Virus record (IMG/VR): IMGVR_UViG_3300050821_004725
Location: 1-50,820 of that record
Reading direction: 5' to 3' (one strand)
Source: a virus
DNA: 50,820 nt
The stretch's first letter is position 1, and every line of letters begins with the position of its first letter. This document shows positions 36,747-43,659 of this stretch, in pieces. The translations under genes and the position numbers were made by a program. The notes under the pieces were generated by a model. That model ran no database searches. It had not been told where the DNA came from and was given only the letters and a program-made list of their open reading frames with translations.

Positions 36747-36949
36747 TGGAACTGTTTCATATTCCGGTTTTTACTAAGCCAGAAGAACCTTCGCAAGTTC
36801 TTGGTACTAAGGTTGGTGACAAAGTCATGTGGAACGGTATTGGTCCTTTGACTGTAAATCGTATTACCGAAGACGGCCACATCTACGCGCACTGTCTTAC
36901 TATGCAGATTTGTGTAAGCGATGCGAGCCGATTTGACAAGGTGCCTTAA
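36743..36949 (+). CDS. Small hypothetical protein
   Basis: 68 residues; the ATG at 36743 overlaps the previous stop, and a second ATG at 36746 has better spacing from GGAGG. Reads FTKPEEPSQVLGTKVGDKVM and GPLTVNRITEDGHIYAHC, a SH3-like short barrel pattern. Role unknown. Confidence 0.6.
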   Translation: MMELFHIPVFTKPEEPSQVLGTKVGDKVMWNGIGPLTVNRITEDGHIYAHCLTMQICVSDASRFDKVP

Positions 36950-37273
36950 ATGCCAAGTCAGTTCCAAGTCCAATACTCATTCGCCAATCCGGCTTCCAGT
37001 GGGCTTACCACTGTAGTGTCGGCGCAGACAGGCCAGCGTATCATCGTCTTGCAATGTTGCGTGATAACGAGCGGCGCGAATACGGTGAACTTCGCCGGCA
37101 GCGTTTCGGGTCCGATCTCTGCAGCGTTTCCGTTAGCGGCGAGCGGTGGCTTCGTTCTGCCCTATAGCGAGGTAGGCTGGTTTCAAACAGCAATTGGAGA
37201 AGCCCTGCAAATCAATATGTCTGCAGGCGCTGGTACAGGTGTTCAGGTGGTATGGTGCCCCGCTAATTTTTAG
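36950..37273 (+). CDS. Small beta-rich virion protein
   Basis: 107 residues, starting at the previous stop. Pattern GLTTVVSAQTGQRIIVLQCC, NTVNFAGSVSGPISAAFPL, VLPYSEVGWFQTAIGEALQI matches a common phage decoration or fibre-associated protein type with a Gly-Trp-Phe turn before the last strands. Structural role likely. Confidence 0.65.
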   Translation: MPSQFQVQYSFANPASSGLTTVVSAQTGQRIIVLQCCVITSGANTVNFAGSVSGPISAAFPLAASGGFVLPYSEVGWFQTAIGEALQINMSAGAGTGVQVVWCPANF

Positions 37274-37282
37274 GAGTTTTAT

Positions 37283-37546
37283 ATGGCTTCTCCAGATGGT
37301 TCTACTACAGGCAACGTTTATCCTATACAGGATGCTGGTATAAACAGTTATTCTGTATATCCCAGCAATCAAGGAGTTATGGTGCAAACCATAGCTTATC
37401 AAATTGACCCGCCTACATCCACTATAGATTTTATTCTGTACTATGGTGGGGCTATTTATATCAAGTGTGCCAATGGTAATTGGTACGAGTACACCCCTGC
37501 GACAGCAAGTGGTGCGAGCTTTACTTCTACCAGCGATCCTCGCTAA
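37283..37546 (+). CDS. Small virion-type protein
   Basis: 87 residues, ribosome site TAGGAG before ATATG. Beta-rich with aromatics (YPIQDAGINSYSVYPSNQGV, IDFILYYGGAIYIKCANGNW). Belongs to the cluster of small structural genes. No family. Confidence 0.6.
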   Translation: MASPDGSTTGNVYPIQDAGINSYSVYPSNQGVMVQTIAYQIDPPTSTIDFILYYGGAIYIKCANGNWYEYTPATASGASFTSTSDPR

Positions 37547-37561
37547 CTCAGGGAGACTGTT

Positions 37562-38023
37562 ATGTCTGTTTACTCCGCAACGGTATCAAATACTCCGGTA
37601 TCGAGCATTACCAACGATATCATGACTCTGACACCTGCTGCTAATCGCCGCGTGCAGTTGATCGAGTTCACCGTCGCCGGCTGTGGTACGGCTTCGTCCG
37701 CAGCACAGATCAACGCGTATCAGGTGACTACGGCAGGGGCTAGTGGCTCAGGTACAATCACGTCGAACAAGTTTGACTTCTACGCGCCAGCGTCGGCGTC
37801 CACAGTCAGCACTGCGTGGACAACACAACCAGTAGTAGGCCAGCCTATTATTCCACTCGCGGTCAACGGCAATGGAGGCATATATCGTTGGGTGGCTCGG
37901 CCAGGAGAAGAGGTCTACGCCATTGGGGGGTTGGCTACGAACATGCAGATTTCTATTCGCGCTTCCCTCGCACCTTCCACCAACTTTACCATATCCATTG
38001 TCTGGGTCGAGGATCCGTTCTAA
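37562..38023 (+). CDS. Small beta-rich virion protein
   Basis: 153 residues, AGGGAG upstream. Patterns RRVQLIEFTVAGCGTASSAA, QPIIPLAVNGNGGIYRWVAR, PGEEVYAIGGLATNMQISIR resemble small head/tail surface proteins of other podoviruses. A structural role is inferred. Confidence 0.65.
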   Translation: MSVYSATVSNTPVSSITNDIMTLTPAANRRVQLIEFTVAGCGTASSAAQINAYQVTTAGASGSGTITSNKFDFYAPASASTVSTAWTTQPVVGQPIIPLAVNGNGGIYRWVARPGEEVYAIGGLATNMQISIRASLAPSTNFTISIVWVEDPF

Positions 38024-38061
38024 GCCAGCAACCGTTCCCACATCTGCCAGCAGGAATCAAA

Positions 38062-38526
38062 ATGGCCTCGTACCTTGGTATTTTTACTTGCTACGCAGAT
38101 TTGCCACAATCCTTCACCGCAGCTAACGCGGTAGGGGTTGTGGCTTTTGGTATCAGTCAATTTCTCACAAACGCCGGCTTGCAAGGTACATCAACAGTCC
38201 AGATCACCGGAACGTTCCCGAACCAAAGCGTAGCCTTTCCAACCATCGAGGGCTTTCAACTCTACAAACTAACAGTCAATGCGATTCTTCCAACAACAGT
38301 GCCGCCGACCGCGGCAGAGACCTACATCGCCACAGGCATTGCATGGTACCTTGCCGCGAATGGTTTCCCTGGCAATTGCAGTGCTACGTTAACAGGCACA
38401 GGCCCGACGGCGATTATAACTAACCCGACGCCAGTCGTTAACTTGGCAAGTTTACTAATGGCTGCGACGCTCACTGTCACAGCTAACCCGCCGATGGCCG
38501 CTCCTGTTATGATGACCACGTTATGA
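38062..38526 (+). CDS. Virion-type protein
   Basis: 154 residues from the ATG at 38062 (AGCAGGAA upstream). The frame is open upstream inside the previous gene but has no good start there. Thr/Ala/Pro-rich (GISQFLTNAGLQGTSTVQIT, EGFQLYKLTVNAILPTTVPP, ANGFPGNCSATLTGTG). Overlaps the fibre gene by four bases (ATGA), suggesting coupled expression with it. Confidence 0.6.
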   Translation: MASYLGIFTCYADLPQSFTAANAVGVVAFGISQFLTNAGLQGTSTVQITGTFPNQSVAFPTIEGFQLYKLTVNAILPTTVPPTAAETYIATGIAWYLAANGFPGNCSATLTGTGPTAIITNPTPVVNLASLLMAATLTVTANPPMAAPVMMTTL

Positions 38527-40658
38527 CAGTTGTCGTTCTCACCTCCGGTACTAGCTGGCCGATACCGGGCGACTGGACGGCGGTCAACCAAGAGGAGACT
38601 TGGGGAGCCGGCGCTGGAGGTGCGGGCAACGGCTCGTACGGTGGTGGGGCAGGCGGTAGCGGAGGATACAACACCACGTCGAATCTGGCGGGGTTAAGCG
38701 GTTCGATTAATATAGGCATAGGTGTAGGCGGGGCTTTTGGCAACGCGGCAAACGGCGGTAATGGTACTGCAACATGGTTCAACGGAGCGAACCTAGCTGC
38801 CTCTAGTTGCGGGTCAAACGGTGGGTCTGGTGGTACGCCTGGCACTACAGCAGCTGGTGTTGGTGGCGCAGGAGCTTCGACTACCGGCTCCAAAGGCACA
38901 GCAACAGCGGGGTCTGCAGGTGGCTCCGGCTGGACCGACCTTGGTGATTCCTATGGCGGTGGTGGTGGCGGTGCTGGCGCACCAGGGCCAAGCGGCCTAG
39001 GCGCAGTCGGTGCCACGGCTACAGGTGGAACTGGCGGAGGCGCAAACAGCGTCGGTGGTACAGGCGGCACTGGAGACAGCGGCAGTGGCGGCGCCGGTGG
39101 AGCAGGCGGACCGACGAGTGGCACAGGCAGTGGCGTAGCAGGCACGGCGAATGTCAATGGTGGTGGAGGCGGAGGCGGTGGTACTGCCAATGGCACTGTC
39201 ACTACGGGCAATGGTGGGCCAGGCGGCTTACCGGGCGCCGGCGGAGGCGGTGGTTCAAACATCGGTAGCGCGAATGGTACAGGCGGTGGCGGACAGATTC
39301 GTATCACGTACACTCCCGCGGCAACCAACGCACCGCATGAGTCATACGACCTACCCGTTTTACCTAAGCCCATCGCTTGGAACAAGCACAGTTTCCAAGG
39401 CTGGCAACGGAATCCGCTCTCAGCTCCGTCTGTCCTAGGCTACCGTTGGACGGAGTTGCCCGCGCCGAAGTCGCGCTTGTATGACTACAGCGGCTTTCAC
39501 AGCTCGCCAATACCGGCTCCTGTAATTTCATTCAACGCGAGTAAAGTATTCGATGTACCTCGGGGGAATAGAGACAATCCGAGATGGGACTACAGCGGGT
39601 TTGTATCGTCGCCTCTAGCTGCGTCAGCGCTGATGTTAGGCTTTATTATCATCGGCGAAGAGACTCTTCCACAACCGTTCTATGATTTGTTGAAGTTTGT
39701 CAAGCGGTATGACTACAGCGGTTGGGAGATGGCTCCTCAGCCGTTCGGAGTAGTGGCGGAAGAACCTGGCATAATGACGGACTTGCCGGTGAGAGCCCGG
39801 CCGCATGACTACTCTGGATGGAGGAACAATGGTCTGGTAGGCTCACCGTCGGTGTTAGGGTATCGTTGGACCGACTTGCCTGGGCGTGGGTTCACTTCGG
39901 GGTATTATCAAGACTGGAAGTTAGCCCCACAGCAAGCGCCGACGAACAACCCTGGTCGGACATACGACGTACCACAGTCCATATGGACAACGAGGAACGT
40001 TGAGGTAGACTACAACGGCTGGCTGAATACAACGCGGCCGGCTGAGTACCTAGTCCCGGCACCGCGCACGGAAGTACCTGGCGGCAAGTACAACGCGGCA
40101 TTGTATCAAGATTGGCAGGAGGAGCCTAACGCTTCAATCATACACCCGGTGTATGTGCAACCTTGGACTGACTTGCCTCTCACGAGGAACGCAAAGTTTG
40201 ACTACTCGGGATGGCAGTTGGTTCAGCCGCCGATACCAATGCAGCCCCCTGTACCTGTGTACGATATACCGAGAGGCGTATGGAAGTCAACCAGCTACCA
40301 GCATCACACTGCGGGCTATCAGCGGTTGGAATTCCAGGCTCCAGCGCCTGTTGTAGAAGTCCCACGTAACGTAGCAAAATTCGACTTCACTGGCTGGGCA
40401 GACTACCAGTCCCCCATCCTCGGCCCGGTGCAGTCGCAAGGCACTCGCAGCTATGATCTACCGCCGTATGGAGCATTGTCGGTGGCGTTACATTCACCTG
40501 TGTTCTACCAAGGCGCGCAAGGTTCTCCAACGCCGCCTAGTATAACCCCTACAGGCGCAGCTTGTTGGTTGCCTCTAGTCTACGTCGGCAATACGCCTAT
40601 CGGTGGCGGAGGCGCATCTAGTGGAATAATGCTCGGACCTTTAGTAGTCGCACCATAG
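38523..40658 (+). CDS. Gly-rich tail fibre/adhesin with about eleven DYSGW repeats
   Basis: 711 residues. Residues about 28-260 are extremely Gly-rich with Ala/Ser/Thr/Asn, ending in GGGGQIRITYTP, the pattern of Gly-rich phage receptor-binding domains. Residues about 270-670 hold about eleven degenerate units of 33-45 residues: a (Y/T/F)(D/E)(L/V/I)P turn, then [FY]D[YF][ST]G[WF] or (Q)DW, then a Pro-containing linker. Clear copies include LYDYSGF, RWDYSGF, RYDYSGW, PHDYSGW, VDYNGW, KFDYSGW and KFDFTGW. The final 60 residues are separate. Likely an extended host-binding filament next to the tailspike. Confidence 0.7.
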   Translation: MTVVVLTSGTSWPIPGDWTAVNQEETWGAGAGGAGNGSYGGGAGGSGGYNTTSNLAGLSGSINIGIGVGGAFGNAANGGNGTATWFNGANLAASSCGSNGGSGGTPGTTAAGVGGAGASTTGSKGTATAGSAGGSGWTDLGDSYGGGGGGAGAPGPSGLGAVGATATGGTGGGANSVGGTGGTGDSGSGGAGGAGGPTSGTGSGVAGTANVNGGGGGGGGTANGTVTTGNGGPGGLPGAGGGGGSNIGSANGTGGGGQIRITYTPAATNAPHESYDLPVLPKPIAWNKHSFQGWQRNPLSAPSVLGYRWTELPAPKSRLYDYSGFHSSPIPAPVISFNASKVFDVPRGNRDNPRWDYSGFVSSPLAASALMLGFIIIGEETLPQPFYDLLKFVKRYDYSGWEMAPQPFGVVAEEPGIMTDLPVRARPHDYSGWRNNGLVGSPSVLGYRWTDLPGRGFTSGYYQDWKLAPQQAPTNNPGRTYDVPQSIWTTRNVEVDYNGWLNTTRPAEYLVPAPRTEVPGGKYNAALYQDWQEEPNASIIHPVYVQPWTDLPLTRNAKFDYSGWQLVQPPIPMQPPVPVYDIPRGVWKSTSYQHHTAGYQRLEFQAPAPVVEVPRNVAKFDFTGWADYQSPILGPVQSQGTRSYDLPPYGALSVALHSPVFYQGAQGSPTPPSITPTGAACWLPLVYVGNTPIGGGGASSGIMLGPLVVAP

Positions 40659-40663
40659 GAGCA

Positions 40664-42442
40664 ATGATGCAGAAATACCAAAATACTATTTTAACCACAG
40701 CTGGTACCCCAGCTGTTGGTGCTTCGGTAACAGTGCTTAACTACCCGTCGCTAAGCCCGGCTACGATCTATTCGTCTGTCACAGGTACGCCTGTCGCGAA
40801 TCCGCTGACGACAAGTGGAACAGGGTATTTTTCCTTCTACGCCGTGAACGGGCATTACACCTTGAGCGTTTCGGGTGGGAGCTTGCTAACGACACAGTTC
40901 ACGGATATTATACTCAATGATGGGATTAACACTGCGGGCTCGATCCAAGTCGGCGCGGGGTCTACGTGTGGAGTAAACACAACGATTCCGCTCCAGTCTA
41001 CCTCGTCCGGCACATACCCGTCGCAACTCCAAGTCGTCGGCGTCCCTGCGAATACGCTTGGCATCAACGGCCAAATGGACATTCAGTTCAGTGTTACTAC
41101 CTCCAACACCTCAGGGATAAAGAATTTTTACATCACCTGGAATGGTGTAGTCGTAGGACCGACTTTCAGCATTACTACGGAAGTCTCTACCACTGGGATT
41201 ATCCGAATTAGGAATGCAGGAGCAACCAACGCCCAGGTAGTGTCGGTGCTTTCGACTGACGGACAGTCTACATCAGCCTTTCCTACCTTGTCTATGGATA
41301 CGACTAAGTCGTCTCTTGTCATCCTATGGGGCGCGTGCGCGACCAATGCAGATAGTATTAACTTGTCCGGCTTCAATGTCACCTACTACAATCCGCCTGT
41401 CATTCCCACTCCGCCTCCGTTGATCCCAGGTTCGACTATATTCTGGGGCGTGAACTCACATCCGGATGAATTCACCAGTGGCCCAGATTTCTTGCAGTGT
41501 ATGCAGTTGTTGAACTGCGGCATTCTTCGGCTGGATTGGGCGAGCCCCACAGACAACGCGAACATCATTGCGACTGCCAATGCCTTCGCCGGCACAGGGA
41601 TACAGCTGTACATATTGGTCTCTACCACGGGGATGAACAGCGCGGTGAATACGGCCTACACAAGCGAAGCCGCCGCGTACTCAGCCAACTTTACCCTAGC
41701 CCAGACTTGTGCCACTGCGCTTATACCTCACGGCATAACCTTGTTCGAATGTGCGAACGAGCTCGACGCTGCACTATGGGGCTCGACCGAGATACGCACT
41801 CCGGGTGTTTTTGTGCAGGGCACCTACAGCGCTGATTATATATCTGGCTCTTTCTTTCCAATCTTTCGCGGAGCCTGCAATGGAACCACGGATGGTGTAC
41901 GGGCTGCTGCTACTTCTCTTGGAGCAACTAATGTCCTTGTTGCTTCTAATGCCTTTACTAACGCGTCGATCTGGCTAAGTGATGCGCTGTGGACCGGCAC
42001 AGACATCAATGGCACACCAGGCTTCCAGCCTTGTAAGTGGGATATCACAGCCTGGCATGCTTACGGCAACGCGACAATGCTTGGACCGGCGACACAGTAT
42101 TCCGGGGGCGGCGGAACATCGAACTTCAACTTGCTCGAATACATCTCTAACGCCTACGGAAAGCCTATTATTATCAGCGAGTTTAACCCTTCGCTAACCC
42201 CAGGCTCGACCAACGCCTCTACCACTACTTCATGGATGGCGGCTTGGCTAGCCGTCCAAGCCCAGTACAACATAGCCAGTGTGATGTTCTATGACCTGTT
42301 TGACGTCGGTAGCGGCCAGCCTGGTACAACCTACTATAACCTGTATCTTGCTAACTCCCCGCCGTTTAACAACACATCGAACCTCAACGCAACAGGCCTT
42401 GCATTCAAAGCCTTTACCGCAGCTAACCCAGCCCCGCGCTAG
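40664..42442 (+). CDS. Tailspike with GH-A clan glycosidase-like domain (depolymerase candidate)
   Basis: 592 residues (a second ATG at 40667 has better spacing). Residues 1-75 are a virion-binding head of tailspikes (QNTILTTAGTPAVGASVTV, TSGTGYFSFYAVNGHYTLSV). Residues 80-250 are beta-rich. From about 255 a TIM-barrel pattern follows: FWGVNSHPDE, CGILRLDWASP, FECANELDAALW with Glu366 as acid/base candidate, WDITAWHAYGN, and KPIIISEFNPS with Glu506 as nucleophile candidate, then VMFYDLFD. This is the clan GH-A order. It probably cleaves a host capsule or exopolysaccharide at adsorption; the sugar is unknown. Confidence 0.8.
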   Translation: MMQKYQNTILTTAGTPAVGASVTVLNYPSLSPATIYSSVTGTPVANPLTTSGTGYFSFYAVNGHYTLSVSGGSLLTTQFTDIILNDGINTAGSIQVGAGSTCGVNTTIPLQSTSSGTYPSQLQVVGVPANTLGINGQMDIQFSVTTSNTSGIKNFYITWNGVVVGPTFSITTEVSTTGIIRIRNAGATNAQVVSVLSTDGQSTSAFPTLSMDTTKSSLVILWGACATNADSINLSGFNVTYYNPPVIPTPPPLIPGSTIFWGVNSHPDEFTSGPDFLQCMQLLNCGILRLDWASPTDNANIIATANAFAGTGIQLYILVSTTGMNSAVNTAYTSEAAAYSANFTLAQTCATALIPHGITLFECANELDAALWGSTEIRTPGVFVQGTYSADYISGSFFPIFRGACNGTTDGVRAAATSLGATNVLVASNAFTNASIWLSDALWTGTDINGTPGFQPCKWDITAWHAYGNATMLGPATQYSGGGGTSNFNLLEYISNAYGKPIIISEFNPSLTPGSTNASTTTSWMAAWLAVQAQYNIASVMFYDLFDVGSGQPGTTYYNLYLANSPPFNNTSNLNATGLAFKAFTAANPAPR

Positions 42443-42451
42443 GAGACGACT

Positions 42452-42931
42452 ATGGGCCGCGCAGACTTTTGGCAACCCGGCGGTTGGAACATGCTGTGTG
42501 TTGTCTGTGGCTTCAAGTACAAGAACACTGATATGAAACTTCGGTGGGACAATGTGTGGACTTGCCCGGACGATTGGGAACGTAGGCAGCCACAGGACTT
42601 TGTCCGCGGCGTGAAGGATCAGATGTCAGTACCATACGCGAATCCGGAGCCGACCCCGACGTTCAGCGGCGACATACCGGTACCGACTGGAGAGATTGTT
42701 CTAGGTACACCAGCGGTCTTCCTGAACGGCGTCATGACCGCGGCTTACACAATCCAGCTTCCCTACGGCGCCATCACTTTCAACACCGCGCCAGCGGATG
42801 GTACCAAGATCCAGTGGGAAGGTATTTGGATTCATAACTCTGGCGCGCAGCAGCGTTTCGCAACCCCGTTTCAATTCGCCCTTGGCGACGGCTTCACGAC
42901 GAAGTTCAACATCTACTGGAGCTATATCTAA
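42452..42931 (+). CDS. Zinc-knuckle virion-region protein
   Basis: 159 residues. The N-terminal 50 contain CVVCGFKYKNTDMKLRWDNV and WTCPDDWERRQPQDF, a conserved phage motif with C-x2-C and a later Cys that binds zinc. The second half is beta-rich (GEIVLGTPAVFLNGVMTAAY, QRFATPFQFALGDGFTT). Found in many phages beside tail or portal genes. Probably a structural or assembly factor. TAATG overlap with the connector. Confidence 0.7.
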   Translation: MGRADFWQPGGWNMLCVVCGFKYKNTDMKLRWDNVWTCPDDWERRQPQDFVRGVKDQMSVPYANPEPTPTFSGDIPVPTGEIVLGTPAVFLNGVMTAAYTIQLPYGAITFNTAPADGTKIQWEGIWIHNSGAQQRFATPFQFALGDGFTTKFNIYWSYI

Positions 42932-43659
42932 TGGCCACCGCTTTTCCGGTCACACAGAACCAGATCATCATTGCGACGATGTTGGAGCTCGGGGCGTTGG
43001 ATCAATCGTCGCAGCCAAACCCTTACGACTACTCTAACATTAGCTTCGCGCTGAACCTTTTACTCAAGACCTGGATGGCAAGTGGCATCGCACTGTGGAA
43101 GGTGTCGACGCTGCAGCTTCCATTTGTGGCGAACAATCAGACTTACTACATCGGTCCGAGCGCGACAGGCCCAGGCGCGCTAGTGACCGACAGGGTCTTG
43201 CGCGTGACTGAGGCAGAGATTGTGAACAACAGCTCGCTGCAGTCCATCGACCTATGGCCACTTGCGCGCGAGCAGTTCGTTGAACTAAGCGGGAAGTTCA
43301 CTTCATTAGGAGTCCCTACGCAGTACTGGTTCGAGCCTCTTGGAAGCGAATTGAACAGCCCTAACTCTCGTATAACGTTCTACCCAATACCGGCTGACAC
43401 TACGTTCACCGCGTATTTGAAAGCCTTGCAACCGCTCACGAATGCGGTTAACCTGTCGGATGTGATTGACTTTCCGTCTGAGTATTATTGGCCCTTCATC
43501 AAGTGTCTGTCGTATGAGCTAGCTAATCAATACCCGGTATCGAGCGAACGTTACGCTCGAATCGAGAAACGCGCCATTGGCCAGCTCGAGCTAATCGAAG
43601 AATGGGGCCAAGAGCAAGACGTCGAGGTCCGTATCAAGTTTGACCGCAGGGGGCACTGA
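42931..43659 (+). CDS. Head-tail connector/tail tubular A-like protein (P22 gp4 type)
   Basis: 242 residues. Helical N-terminal half (TMLELGALDQSSQPNPYDYS, FALNLLLKTWMASGIALWKV) and a C-terminal helix bundle (DFPSEYYWPFIKCLSYELAN, RIEKRAIGQLELIEEWGQE), the usual layout of P22 gp4/T7 gp11-like adaptors. It binds under the portal and holds the nozzle. Placed immediately before the nozzle gene, as in other podoviruses. Confidence 0.8.
   Translation: MATAFPVTQNQIIIATMLELGALDQSSQPNPYDYSNISFALNLLLKTWMASGIALWKVSTLQLPFVANNQTYYIGPSATGPGALVTDRVLRVTEAEIVNNSSLQSIDLWPLAREQFVELSGKFTSLGVPTQYWFEPLGSELNSPNSRITFYPIPADTTFTAYLKALQPLTNAVNLSDVIDFPSEYYWPFIKCLSYELANQYPVSSERYARIEKRAIGQLELIEEWGQEQDVEVRIKFDRRGH

Noticed and set aside
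38951-39385. Proline-rich minus-strand frame
   Set aside because: It is the reverse complement of the Gly-rich fibre region, which automatically gives Pro-rich frames.
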